A DNA stretch of 64,000 nucleotides, from positions 207,831-271,830 of the forward strand of contig NZ_LMOH01000023.1 in NCBI RefSeq assembly GCF_001423245.1. The letters are read 5' to 3'. Under the pieces are notes generated by a model. That model was not told where the DNA came from and made no database searches. It saw only the letters and a list, made by a program, of their open reading frames with translations. A program made the translations under genes and the position numbers. This document shows, in pieces, positions 1-8,465 of this stretch (the stretch's first letter is position 1; every line of letters starts with the position of its first letter). Source of the DNA: Aureimonas sp. Leaf324 (GTDB lineage Bacteria > Pseudomonadota > Alphaproteobacteria > Rhizobiales > Rhizobiaceae).

Positions 1-383
1 AGCTGGAGCATCTGGCGGGCCGGCTCGCTTGCGAGGCCGGAAGCGACGCGGGCATCGCCGCCGTGCGCCGTGCGCACGACGCGATGATCGAGCGCTACCG
101 GGCGGGCGACCGCCTCGCCTATTACAAGCTCAACCAGGAAATCCACAGCCGCATCGTCGAGCTGACGGGCAATGCGGCGCTGGCGCATGTCCACGCGGGA
201 CTTCAGATGCGGCTGAAGCGCGTTCGCTTTATCGCGCACGAAGGCGCGGACAAGTGGGCGGCGGCGGTCGCCGAGCACGAGGAGATGATCGCCGCGCTCG
301 AACGGCGCGACGGCCCTGCCCTGTCCGAAATTCTGACCCGCCACCTGTCCCGCGCCTGGGACCGCGTGGCGGACATGATCTGA
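1..383 (+). CDS. GntR-family transcriptional regulator, FCD domain (5' truncated by window edge)
   Basis: Only the C-terminal ligand-binding part is present; the frame is open from the window edge and stops at 381-383. The visible ~126 residues read as an FCD effector domain: a helix with N..IH..I..LTGN, then an R-rich helix, then EHEEMIAALERRD and a final histidine in TRHL. In FCD proteins the conserved Asp/His residues usually bind a metal and an organic acid. The winged-helix DNA-binding half lies outside the window. Family assignment is firm, while the ligand and target genes cannot be read from this fragment. Confidence 0.85.
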   Translation, partial: LEHLAGRLACEAGSDAGIAAVRRAHDAMIERYRAGDRLAYYKLNQEIHSRIVELTGNAALAHVHAGLQMRLKRVRFIAHEGADKWAAAVAEHEEMIAALERRDGPALSEILTRHLSRAWDRVADMI

Positions 384-387
384 CGGA

Positions 388-1050
388 TCAGGTCCCCGCT
401 GCGGCGGGTCCGGCGAGGCGCTTGTCCCAGTCCAGCATCCGGCCCTTGAGCGCCGAGCGGAAGCGCGCGGCCTTCGGGAAATCCCAGTTCGGATCGCCGC
501 CGAGGAAGAGGTCGAGGAACGGGATCGCAAGGTCCGGGTCGCTCGCGACGTTCTCCCGGAACGACGCCCAGGACCTGAGCTCCAGCGCCTCGGCCGACAG
601 ATGGATCCCCTCGAGGTCCTGCTCGACGAGAACCTTGTCGAGAACCGTGATGCAGAACTCGAAATAGAACACCCCCTCCGGCCAGAAGGCGACGAGCGCC
701 TCCTCGGGGCGCGCGAGATCGCCGCCCTTCGGCCGCGCCGCGCCGCCCGTCACCGGGCGGTTGCGGATGAGGCTCGACAGGAGCATGCCGGCCGCGAAAT
801 GGCTGAAGTCGCGTCGGTCGCGGTCGGCCAGCGAGCGCTGCGCATCGAACTGGCGCATCCATTCGAGAAAGGCGCGCGTCAGGCTGCGCTGGGTCAGCGC
901 CATGTCGACGCCGTAGCGCGCATTGAACTGGGCGAGCGCGAGATCGACCGTGCGCGAAAAGTCCCCGAGCCGGCGGATCGAGCGGCGCAGCGACTGACGG
1001 CCGCCGGCATCGGCGGTCTCGAGACTGAGCGTCAGGACGGGATCGTTCAC
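388..1050 (-). CDS. Hypothetical protein, 220 aa
   Basis: I do not recognise this protein. It is predicted soluble and helical, with no signal peptide or membrane segment. The C-terminal half is aromatic and acidic (FWPEGVFYFEF, then a LFLGGDPNWDFPKAARF stretch). I chose the GTG at 1048-1050 because the frame upstream overlaps the next gene and is Pro/Arg-rich; its ribosome-binding site is weak. It lies 28 bases behind the gene at 1079-1783 and is probably co-transcribed with it, divergently from the SorC regulator at 1914, so the pair may belong to the same polyol locus. No function is assigned. Confidence 0.6.
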   Translation of the reverse strand: MNDPVLTLSLETADAGGRQSLRRSIRRLGDFSRTVDLALAQFNARYGVDMALTQRSLTRAFLEWMRQFDAQRSLADRDRRDFSHFAAGMLLSSLIRNRPVTGGAARPKGGDLARPEEALVAFWPEGVFYFEFCITVLDKVLVEQDLEGIHLSAEALELRSWASFRENVASDPDLAIPFLDLFLGGDPNWDFPKAARFRSALKGRMLDWDKRLAGPAAAGT

Positions 1051-1078
1051 GGGACGCGGCGCCTCTCTTTCGGGGGGA

Positions 1079-1783
1079 TCAGGGAAGATAGGGGATCGTG
1101 GCGCGCCAGGCAGCGGCAAGCTCGGCGAAGCGCCCGTCGCGCAGGAGCGTGCGCCACTGCGATCCTTCCGCCTCCACTGCGCGCTGGGCGCCCAGAAGCA
1201 CACGCTCGCCGGACACCCCGCTGTCGCGCCGCACGAGGACGCCGAGCCAGACCGCCAGCGCCATGTGATCATTCACCGCCGCGCTGTCTTCCGGATCGAC
1301 GGGACCCAGCGCGCTGGTGAGGCAGGGCCGCGCCGCGCCAACCGCGGCAAGGCGCCCCGCCGCACGGGCCGCCGCCGTCACCGTGTCCTCGTCGCGGACG
1401 CGACGGCCGAGATCCTCGGACGCCATCGCCAGCCGCAACTCCGACACCACCGCGTCGCGCGGGCCGCCGAGCGACAGGACCTCGCGGCACAGCGCATAGA
1501 GATCGGCGCTCTCGACCGGCGCGCCGGCCCCCATCAGCGAAGTCGCCATGCGGTCGAGCGTGCGCGACACGTCGGCGCCGCCGCGCGGGATGACGCGCTC
1601 GGCCACCTTCTCGGCGCGCGACAGCACCCCGTCCGCCATCCGGGCGAGACGCCGGGCCGGCTCCGGCGTGCCGATCAGCCGGGCCGAGATCGTGCCCGCC
1701 GCTGCTTCCTGGCGAATCGACGTCCGCAGGTCCCGGATGCCTTCCTTGAGCGGCAGCGTCAGATTATGGGGATGGGGCAACAT
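1079..1783 (-). CDS. Hypothetical protein, 234 aa
   Basis: Unrecognised, mostly helical and Ala/Arg-rich protein without signal peptide or transmembrane segment. It starts MLPHPHNLTLPLKEG; a GGAG ribosome-binding site lies about 10 bases before the ATG at 1783, which supports this start over a longer in-frame one. It is the first gene of a probable two-gene unit with 388-1050, transcribed away from the SorC regulator at 1914 with about 130 bases between the two starts. A regulator facing an unknown pair suggests co-regulation. Nothing in the sequence indicates an enzymatic motif. Confidence 0.6.
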   Translation of the reverse strand: MLPHPHNLTLPLKEGIRDLRTSIRQEAAAGTISARLIGTPEPARRLARMADGVLSRAEKVAERVIPRGGADVSRTLDRMATSLMGAGAPVESADLYALCREVLSLGGPRDAVVSELRLAMASEDLGRRVRDEDTVTAAARAAGRLAAVGAARPCLTSALGPVDPEDSAAVNDHMALAVWLGVLVRRDSGVSGERVLLGAQRAVEAEGSQWRTLLRDGRFAELAAAWRATIPYLP

Positions 1784-1913
1784 GAAGCTCTCCGAACTGG
1801 TCCGACGAATACCATACGAACGGCGGAAGCATGAGACGTTTTCCTGACAGCGCGCAGACCCGCCCCTCCAACGCGCGACGGCCTGCATGCGATGCTTCGC
1901 GCCGGGGGCTTCC

Positions 1914-2885
1914 GTGAAGGGCCGCTCGCGCAACGGCGCGGAAGCGCCGGCCACCGACACCCGCGCCGACCGCATGCGCGTGCGCGCGGCGTGGATGTAC
2001 TACGTCGAGGAGATGACGCAGAGCGACATCGCCGCGGCGCTCGACATCGGCCGTGTCAGCGTGGTGCGCCTTCTGGCCGAGGCGCGGGCGCGCGGCGAGG
2101 TGCGCATCTCGGTGTCCGGGGCGCTGGCCGAGCTGACCGAGGCCGAGCGGGCGCTGGAACGCCGCTACGGCCTGCGCAGCGCGGTCGTCGCTCCGGCGCC
2201 CGGCAAGGGCGAGGACCCGTCCAGCGCCATCAGCGCGGCGATCGGCGGCGTCCTGTCCGGCGCGGTGGCGAGCGGAATGACGGTCGGGCTCGGCTGGGGT
2301 CGCACGCTCCTCGAATCGCTGCCCTTCATCGAGCCGCACGCGCTGGAGGAAATGCGCGTCGTCTCGCTGCTCGGCGGCATCAACCAGGCGCATCGCTTCA
2401 ACCCCGCGGAGTTCGTCTGGCGCTTCGCGCAGATCTTCAACGGCGACGCCTTCCTTCTCAGCGCCCCGGCGATTGTCGACAGCCCGGAGACGAAGACCGC
2501 CCTCGTCGAGCGCTGCGGCCTCGGCTCGACGCTGGAGATGGCGGAAAAGCTCGACCTCGTGGTCCTCAGCGTCGGCGGCATCGAGAAGAACGCGACGACC
2601 TACCGCACCGGCTATATCGCCGAGGCCGAGCGGCGTTCGCTGGAGAAGGCCGGCGCGGTGGGCGATCTTCTGTTTCATTTTCTGGACCGCGACGGAAACT
2701 TGGTGGATCATGCCATCAACGAGCGCATCGTCTCCGCCGACATGGCGGCGATTCGCAGGGCGCCCGAGCGGATCCTCGCATCGGGCGGCCCCGAGAAGAT
2801 CGCGGTCCTAAAGGCCGCCCTGGCCTTTCTGAAGCCGACGGTGCTGGTCACCGACGAGACCACGGCCCAGCGGCTTCTCGACTGA
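1914..2885 (+). CDS. SorC-family sugar-binding transcriptional regulator (PTS side)
   Basis: A SorC/DeoR-type regulator of 323 residues, the usual family length. An N-terminal helix-turn-helix (MRVRAAWMYYVEEMTQSDIAA, helix around RVSVVRLLAEA) is followed by a phosphosugar-binding domain with the family signatures GLGWGRTL, SLLGG, an ExVWRFA-like segment, and DLVVLSVGGIE. It closely resembles EryD-type regulators of polyol operons, which bind sugar or polyol phosphates as effectors. GTG 1914 was chosen because a GGGGG stretch sits 6-10 bases upstream; an in-frame ATG lies at 1887. It precedes gutM-srlAEB and probably controls them. A paralogue lies at 14178-15116. Confidence 0.88.
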   Translation: MKGRSRNGAEAPATDTRADRMRVRAAWMYYVEEMTQSDIAAALDIGRVSVVRLLAEARARGEVRISVSGALAELTEAERALERRYGLRSAVVAPAPGKGEDPSSAISAAIGGVLSGAVASGMTVGLGWGRTLLESLPFIEPHALEEMRVVSLLGGINQAHRFNPAEFVWRFAQIFNGDAFLLSAPAIVDSPETKTALVERCGLGSTLEMAEKLDLVVLSVGGIEKNATTYRTGYIAEAERRSLEKAGAVGDLLFHFLDRDGNLVDHAINERIVSADMAAIRRAPERILASGGPEKIAVLKAALAFLKPTVLVTDETTAQRLLD

Positions 2886-2904
2886 CCCGAGCCCTTTCAA
2901 CGAA

Positions 2905-2940
2905 CATGTTGACACAACGCAAGTCAAATGTTCACTTGAC
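2905..2940. promoter_or_regulatory. Candidate operator: alternating TTGAC/GTCAA repeats
   Basis: Between the SorC stop and gutM there are three related half-sites: TTGAC (2909-2913), GTCAA (2923-2927) and TTGAC (2936-2940), spaced 9 and 8 bases, plus an AACATGTT palindrome next to the first. These overlapping inverted repeats lie just upstream of the PTS genes and are a plausible binding site for the adjacent SorC regulator. The last TTGAC could also be a -35 element, but no good -10 follows. Confidence 0.4.
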
Positions 2941-2982
2941 CGAAAGAAAGCGGGGACGGACGCTTTCCGGGAGGCGAAGGGC

Positions 2983-3414
2983 ATGACGGGTTGGCAGATC
3001 GCGCTGGCGCTCCTGGCGCTGGCTTGGGCGCTTCAGTGCGTTGGAACCGTGATTCAGGTGCGGCGCTACCGCGACGCGTTCCGCGACCTCAGCGGCTCGT
3101 CGGATGACGGGTGGATGGGTGTCGGCAAGGGCGGCGGCGCCCTGCGCGGCGCGGCCATCGCCATGATCACCGTCTCGCCGGACGGCCGGGTGCGCCGGGC
3201 GACGAGCCTCGAGGGCCGCACGGTCTTCGCCAAGGCCCGGCGCCTGCCCGACCTGGAAGGCCGGACGATGGCGGATGTGCGGGCCGAGGCCGGGACGCGT
3301 CGCCGCGAGCCGCTCGCCGCCGCGATCCTCAGCGCCTTCGACCAGATCGATCAGGCGCGCTCGCGCCGCAGTCCCGAACCGGACACCGAACACGGCGAGC
3401 CGCTGACGGCCTGA
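2983..3414 (+). CDS. gutM: GutM-type glucitol operon activator
   Basis: A 143-residue protein with one N-terminal membrane segment (WQIALALLALAWALQCVGTV) followed by the GutM core: RRYRDAFRDLS, WMGVGKGGG, AAIAMITVSPDGRVRRATSLEG. GutM proteins are accessory activators found in glucitol PTS operons of enterobacteria and relatives. It starts the PTS unit, 76 bases before srlA. Family membership is clear from the motifs and the neighbours; how it acts together with the SorC regulator here is inferred. Confidence 0.85.
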   Translation: MTGWQIALALLALAWALQCVGTVIQVRRYRDAFRDLSGSSDDGWMGVGKGGGALRGAAIAMITVSPDGRVRRATSLEGRTVFAKARRLPDLEGRTMADVRAEAGTRRREPLAAAILSAFDQIDQARSRRSPEPDTEHGEPLTA

Positions 3415-3490
3415 GAGTCGCCGACGACATCAACATTCACGATACCGACGTCGCAACGCCCCGACGAGGGCACGGCTGGGAGGGCCGAAC

Positions 3491-4342
3491 ATGCTGACGA
3501 TGATGATCCTGGCGCAGGGGGCAGCGGATCTCGCCGCCCACGGCGCCGTTCACGCTCAAGGCTTGGGCGATCCGGCGTTCGCGGCATCGCTGGCCGACAT
3601 GGCCGCGCATCACGGCGCCGGCGCCGCCGACGCCGCGCAGCACGGCGCGACGCTGCTCGCCCAGGCGACCGACCCCGGCGCGGCCGGCACCGCGGCAGCG
3701 ACCGCTCCGGCCACCGGCGGCGGCGCGATCTCGGCGGACGAATACGCCCGGCGCGTGCAGCAGCTCTCGGCCACCGGTAACCAGGAAGAGCAGCTCGGCT
3801 GGCTCGCCACGATCGGCCGCCACTTCATCGGCGTGTTCCAGAAAGGCGGCGAGGTCTTCCTCGGCTTCGTCACCGGCATCATCCCGACGCTGGTCGTGCT
3901 GATGACGGCCTTCTACGCGCTCACCGGCATGATCGGCGAGGAGCGCGTCCACGGCCTTGCCCAGAAGGCCGGCCGGATCGCGCTGACCCGCTATACCGTG
4001 CTGCCGGTCCTTTCGATGTTCTTCCTCACCAATCCGATGGCCTACACGTTCGGCACCTTCCTGGAGGAGAAGCACAAGCCGGCCTTCTACGATTCGGCCG
4101 TCTCGTTCTGTCACCCGATCCTCGGGCTCTTCCCCCACGCCAACGCCGGCGAATACTTCGTCTGGGGCGGCGTGCTCGTTGCGCTTCTGGAGCTCGAGAA
4201 CCGCGGCGTCATCCCCGCCGGCTACCACATCAACCTCGCGATCTACTACTTCATCGTCGGCGTGGTGGTGATCCTCCTGCGCGGCATCGTCACCGAGCGC
4301 GTCACGCGCTTTCTCGCCGCGCGCGAAGGCGTGACGCTCTAA
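3491..4342 (+). CDS. srlA: PTS glucitol/sorbitol transporter subunit IIC
   Basis: Membrane channel subunit of a glucitol-family PTS permease. The conserved part starts near residue 100 ([25 protein letters not shown]) and includes [17 protein letters not shown] and [19 protein letters not shown], typical of SrlA/GutA. The enterobacterial protein is about 187 residues; this one is 283 because of an Ala/His/Gly-rich N-terminal extension of roughly 95 residues. The start is supported by a GGGAGGG site 7 bases before the ATG. It is followed by srlE after 22 bases. Substrate may be glucitol or another polyol. Confidence 0.93.
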   Translation: MLTMMILAQGAADLAAHGAVHAQGLGDPAFAASLADMAAHHGAGAADAAQHGATLLAQATDPGAAGTAAATAPATGGGAISADEYARRVQQLSATGNQEEQLGWLATIGRHFIGVFQKGGEVFLGFVTGIIPTLVVLMTAFYALTGMIGEERVHGLAQKAGRIALTRYTVLPVLSMFFLTNPMAYTFGTFLEEKHKPAFYDSAVSFCHPILGLFPHANAGEYFVWGGVLVALLELENRGVIPAGYHINLAIYYFIVGVVVILLRGIVTERVTRFLAAREGVTL

Positions 4343-4364
4343 GGCCCCCGGGAAGGATCGAACC

Positions 4365-5408
4365 ATGACCAAGACCTTCAAGGCCATTCGCGTTTCGCAG
4401 GGCAAGGGCGGCTGGGGCGGCCCGCTGGTGATCCAGCCGACGCCCGAGCGCGACAAGATCGTGGCGGTGACCGGCGGCGGCATTCCGGCCGTCGCCCAGC
4501 GCCTCGCCGAGCTGACCGGCGCGACCGTGGTGGACGGGTTCCGCAACCCGCCGCTGGAATCGGAGATGGCGGCCGTCGTGATCGATTGCGGCGGCACGGC
4601 CCGCTGCGGCGTCTACGCCCGCAAGCGCATCCCGACCATCAACATCATGCCGGTCGGACAAAGCGGCCCGCTCGCCCAGTTCATCACCGAGGATATCTAC
4701 GTCTCGGGCGTGACGCCCGCCGACATGGAGCCTGCCGACGGTTCGGCCGCGCCCACCGGACAACAGGCCGCCTCGCCCGCGGCGATGGGGCAGCCGACCG
4801 CCGCGCCCCGCTCGTTCTCCTCGCCCGCCGAGGCGACCGCCGCGCTCGGCGGCGCGATGCCGGCTTCCAACCAGGGCGGGCTCATCGGCGCGATCACCAG
4901 CGTCGGCCGCGTCATGGGCCGCGCGGTCGGCATCTTCTTCAACGCCGGCCGGCGCACGATCGACATGGTGGTCCGCAACGTGCTGCCGTTCATGGCCTTC
5001 GTGACCATGCTGATCGGCATCATTCTCTACACCGGCATCGGCGATCTCCTCGCCGCACCGCTCGGACCGCTCGCCAACAACATCCTCGGCCTGATCGTCC
5101 TGTCGGCGATCTGCGCCCTGCCGTTCCTGTCGCCGATCCTCGGCCCCGGCGCGGTCATCGCGCAGGTCATCGGCGTCGCCATCATCGGTCCGCAGATCGC
5201 CAACGGCACCATCGCCCCGGCGATGGCCCTGCCGGCGCTGTTCGCCTACAACGCGCAGGTCGGCTGCGACTTCGTGCCGGTCGGCCTCGCGCTCGGCGAA
5301 GCCAAGCCGAAGACGATCGAGATCGGCGTGCCGGCGGTGCTCATCAGCCGGCAGATCACCGGCCCGATCGCCGTCCTGATCGCCTGGGGCGCCAGCTTCC
5401 TGCTCTGA
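4365..5408 (+). CDS. srlE: PTS glucitol/sorbitol transporter subunit IIB
   Basis: Phosphocysteine domain plus C-terminal membrane domain of the glucitol PTS permease, 347 residues. The IIB part opens with [19 protein letters not shown] and carries [16 protein letters not shown], where Cys75 (or Cys81) is the candidate phosphoryl acceptor. After an Ala/Pro-rich linker (about 125-165), the C-terminal half has several hydrophobic segments ([35 protein letters not shown]) and the conserved [18 protein letters not shown]. It lies between srlA and srlB in one operon. Confidence 0.93.
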   Translation: MTKTFKAIRVSQGKGGWGGPLVIQPTPERDKIVAVTGGGIPAVAQRLAELTGATVVDGFRNPPLESEMAAVVIDCGGTARCGVYARKRIPTINIMPVGQSGPLAQFITEDIYVSGVTPADMEPADGSAAPTGQQAASPAAMGQPTAAPRSFSSPAEATAALGGAMPASNQGGLIGAITSVGRVMGRAVGIFFNAGRRTIDMVVRNVLPFMAFVTMLIGIILYTGIGDLLAAPLGPLANNILGLIVLSAICALPFLSPILGPGAVIAQVIGVAIIGPQIANGTIAPAMALPALFAYNAQVGCDFVPVGLALGEAKPKTIEIGVPAVLISRQITGPIAVLIAWGASFLL

Positions 5409-5488
5409 CACGACAAGGCGGGGCGGATGCATCTCTGCCCGCCCCGCCCTATCCCTGACTGCGGGCCCTGCCCGCCCGAGGAGCCTTC

Positions 5489-5869
5489 ATGACCCAGTTC
5501 CTGCGCACCCGCGTCACCGCCGTCGGTCCGGACGTTCCCGACCTTCTGGAAGGCGGCGTCCTCATCCTCTTCGCCGACGGCGCCCCGCCGGAGCTTGCCG
5601 AAGTCTCCGTCCTGCATTCGGTGGTCGGCGAGCCGACCGTCGACGCGCCGGCCGCCGGCGTCCCGATCCGTGTCGGTGCGGTCGAAGCCCGTCTGACCGG
5701 CATCGGCGATCTCGCCTGGGCCAAGGTGCGCGACATCGGCCACGTCGTCATCAACTTCAACGGCCTCGCCGCGCCCGAGCGCCCGGGCGAGCTGACGGCA
5801 AGCGCGGTCGATGGCGGCAAGCTTGCGGCCGCCCTCCAGCCCGGCGCCGAGATCGTCATCGGCGACTGA
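5489..5869 (+). CDS. srlB: PTS glucitol/sorbitol transporter subunit IIA
   Basis: A 126-residue cytoplasmic IIA-Gut protein that takes phosphate from HPr and passes it to IIB. The phosphorylation site is His43 in VSVLHSVVG, at the position expected for the family, and the C-terminal VGDLAWAKV-like and DIGHVVINFNG segments match. GAGGAG lies about 5-10 bases before the ATG. It is 32 bases ahead of the HPr-enzyme I gene, so the operon holds a complete phosphorelay from PEP to the transporter. Confidence 0.92.
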   Translation: MTQFLRTRVTAVGPDVPDLLEGGVLILFADGAPPELAEVSVLHSVVGEPTVDAPAAGVPIRVGAVEARLTGIGDLAWAKVRDIGHVVINFNGLAAPERPGELTASAVDGGKLAAALQPGAEIVIGD

Positions 5870-5901
5870 GCCTCCCTGCCCTCACCATCGGATTTCGAGC
5901 C

Positions 5902-7848
5902 ATGATCGAGCGCTCCGTCGTCGTGCGCGTCCACGACGGTCTCCATGCACGCCCGGCCACGCAGTTCGTGAAGCTCGCCAAGAGCTTCGCCTGCGACGTC
6001 GAGATCCGCTGCAACGGCCGGGGCGCCAGCACCAAGAACGCCGTCAAGCTGATGCTGCTCGGCGTGAAGGAGAACGACGAGGCGACCTTGAGGGCCGAGG
6101 GCGAGGACGCGGCCGACGCCGTCGCCGCGCTCGCGACCTTCCTGCAGACGCCCGACGCCGGCGACATCGATCTGACGGCTGCCGCCAAGCCGGCCGCCGC
6201 GTCGGTGCCGGTCTCGCCCGCTCCGCAGGCCACCTCCGCCGATCGCGGCGTGCCGGCCAGCGAGGGCACCGCGATCGGCCCGGCCTTCGCCTTCTTTCCC
6301 GCAGGCCTCGACATTCAGCCGCGTCACCTCGGCCCGGAGGAGATCGCGCCCGAACAGGCACGCTACCGCACCGCCCTCGCCGCCACCGTCGCCTCCTTCC
6401 GCGAGGCGCGAACGCGCCCGGGCCTGCGCCGCGACGACGCAGCGATCATCGACGCACTGGTCGAGGTCGCCGAGGACTCCGATTTCATCGCCGCCGTGGA
6501 CGGCGCGATCGGTGGGGGACGGGATGCGCCGAGCGCCGTCGAGGAGGCGGGCCGCTCGATCGCAGCGAGCTTCGAGGCGCTGACCGACCCGTACCTTCGC
6601 GCCCGCGCCGAGGACATCCGCTCGGTGACGCGGGCGATCATCCTCTCCCTTCTCGGCCGCCGCGACATGACGCTGGCGGATCTGCCGAAGGGCGCCGTGA
6701 TCGTCGCCGACGAGATCGCGGCGCTCGACCTCGCGAAGGCGACGCTCGCCGACATCGGCGGCATCGTCTGCCGCAAGGGCGCGGCGACGAGCCATGTCGC
6801 CATCATGGCGCGCGCCCATGGCATCCCGGCCGTCCTCGGCTTCCCCGTGGACGAGGCGCGGCTGAAATCCGCCAGGACGATCGCCCTCGACGGATCGAGC
6901 GGCGAGGTCGCGATCGACCCCGATGCAGAGACGGCCGCCCGCTTCACCGGCGCCATCGCGCGCGAGGCGCAGGAGCGGTCGGCACTTCAGGCCTATCGCA
7001 CGGTGGAGCCGCAGACGCGCGACGGACGGCGCATCGAGATCGCCGCCAATCTCGGCTCGCTCGCCGAGATCGAGGCGGCGCAGACGGCAGGCGCCATGGG
7101 CGTCGGCCTCTTCCGCACCGAGTTCCTGTTCATGGAGCGGCGCACCTTGCCGGGCGAGGACGAGCAGGCCGACACCTACACGACGCTCGCGAAGGCCTTC
7201 GCACCCCATCCGGTGGTGATCCGCACGCTCGACATCGGCGGCGACAAGCCGGTGGCCGGCATCGATTTCGAGCACGAGGACAATCCGTTCCTCGGCTGGC
7301 GCGGCGTGCGCATGTGCCTGGAACGGCCGGACGTCTTCAAGCCGCAGCTGCGCGCGCTCCTGCGCGCGAGCGTCGTCGGCAACGTCAAGATCCTGCTCCC
7401 GATGATCGCCGACGTCGGCGAGGTGCGTGCCGTGCGCGCCCTCCTCGACGAATGCCGCGCCGAGCTCGATGCGGCCGGCCACGCTCACGGCGCGTTCGAG
7501 CTCGGGGTCATGATCGAGACGCCGGCCGCCGTCTTCGTCGCCGCCGAGATCGCGGCCGAGGTCGACTTCTTCTCCGTCGGCACCAACGACCTGACGCAAT
7601 ATGTCATGGCGGCCGATCGGCTGAACCCGCGCGTCGCCAAGCTCAACCGCACGGAGCATCCGGCCGTATTGGCGGCGATCGGCATGGCCGCGAGGGCCGC
7701 CCGCGAGGCCGGCATCTGGATCGGCGTCTGCGGCGAGGCCGCCGCCCGCCCCGACCTCATCCCCTTCTTCGTCGAGAACGGCGTCACCGAACTTTCGATG
7801 AGCGCCGCATCCATCCCCCGCGCCAAGAAGTGCGTGACGGAAATCTGA
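5902..7848 (+). CDS. HPr-enzyme I fusion, multiphosphoryl transfer protein
   Basis: A 648-residue fusion of HPr (about 1-90) to PTS enzyme I. The HPr part has His15 in VHDGLHARPATQF. After a Pro/Ala linker the enzyme I part shows the phosphohistidine site GAATSHVAIMARAHGIPAV (His298), the PEP-binding FRTEFLFMER, FSVGTNDLTQYVMAADR, and the C-terminal CGEAAARPDLIPFF with the conserved Cys. It transfers phosphate from PEP to srlB. No IIA-Ntr or GAF domain is present, so it is dedicated to sugar uptake rather than PtsP-type signalling. It ends the PTS operon; no polyol-phosphate dehydrogenase follows. Confidence 0.92.
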   Translation: MIERSVVVRVHDGLHARPATQFVKLAKSFACDVEIRCNGRGASTKNAVKLMLLGVKENDEATLRAEGEDAADAVAALATFLQTPDAGDIDLTAAAKPAAASVPVSPAPQATSADRGVPASEGTAIGPAFAFFPAGLDIQPRHLGPEEIAPEQARYRTALAATVASFREARTRPGLRRDDAAIIDALVEVAEDSDFIAAVDGAIGGGRDAPSAVEEAGRSIAASFEALTDPYLRARAEDIRSVTRAIILSLLGRRDMTLADLPKGAVIVADEIAALDLAKATLADIGGIVCRKGAATSHVAIMARAHGIPAVLGFPVDEARLKSARTIALDGSSGEVAIDPDAETAARFTGAIAREAQERSALQAYRTVEPQTRDGRRIEIAANLGSLAEIEAAQTAGAMGVGLFRTEFLFMERRTLPGEDEQADTYTTLAKAFAPHPVVIRTLDIGGDKPVAGIDFEHEDNPFLGWRGVRMCLERPDVFKPQLRALLRASVVGNVKILLPMIADVGEVRAVRALLDECRAELDAAGHAHGAFELGVMIETPAAVFVAAEIAAEVDFFSVGTNDLTQYVMAADRLNPRVAKLNRTEHPAVLAAIGMAARAAREAGIWIGVCGEAAARPDLIPFFVENGVTELSMSAASIPRAKKCVTEI

Positions 7849-7920
7849 GGACTAGCCGTCTGGAAGGAGATCGCGGTTCGGGGCGGTTGCAACGCGCCGA
7901 TCGATCCGTATCGACGTGTC

Positions 7921-8340
7921 TTACGCTCCCGCCGCGCCCAGGTGCCTGCCGAAATTGTCCAGAATGGCCTGCCAGCCGCTGCGCTGCTGGTCGAGGGAAT
8001 GCTCCGTCTCGGGATCGAAGGCCACGCGGACATGCGTGCGGTCGCCGTGAGGTGTGAAACGGATGCTCGCCCGACGACCGCCGAACTCGTATTCGATCCG
8101 TTCGTGCGGCACGAGGTTCGTGTAGGTCCCTGCGAAATCGAAGCCCATGCTTCCGTCCTTCGCTTCCATTCGCGAAGAGAAATGGCCTCCTTCGCGCAGA
8201 TCGACGACGGCCGCCGGGCAGTGCCAATCGTCCGACGCAAAGTTCCACTGCCGGATGCGTTCGGGATCGGTGTAGGCGTCCCACGCCTCCGCCTGAGTGA
8301 CCGGCACGTCGGTTTCCACGACAATCTGCTCGGCAGCCAT
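7921..8340 (-). CDS. SRPBCC (AHSA1/START-like) domain protein
   Basis: A 139-residue protein with the helix-grip fold of the AHSA1-like SRPBCC family: VVETDVPVTQAEAWDAYTDPERIRQWN at the N terminus, a LREGGHFSSRMEAKDG strand region, FDFAGTYTNLVPHERIEYEFG, and a C-terminal helix HSLDQQRSGWQAILDNFGRHL. Such domains bind hydrophobic ligands or act as stress-associated proteins; the ligand is unknown. It is convergent with the PTS operon and stands alone, so context gives no function. Confidence 0.85.
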   Translation of the reverse strand: MAAEQIVVETDVPVTQAEAWDAYTDPERIRQWNFASDDWHCPAAVVDLREGGHFSSRMEAKDGSMGFDFAGTYTNLVPHERIEYEFGGRRASIRFTPHGDRTHVRVAFDPETEHSLDQQRSGWQAILDNFGRHLGAAGA

Positions 8341-8465
8341 CCCACGTCTCCCCTTTACAAGCGCGACGGCGCTTACGCCAGCTCATGATAGCACGGAGGG
8401 CGGGCTTCGAACGACCAGCTCGCATCGGAAGAGCAGCGACGCCGCTTGGCCGGGTCAGCAGTCTC

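Noticed and set aside
5449..7659. Very long open frame opposite the HPr-enzyme I gene.
   Set aside because: Its composition is the Arg/Asp/Gly-rich pattern of an antisense shadow in GC-rich DNA, and it has no family motif. The same applies to the long frame opposite carB (36738-40043).
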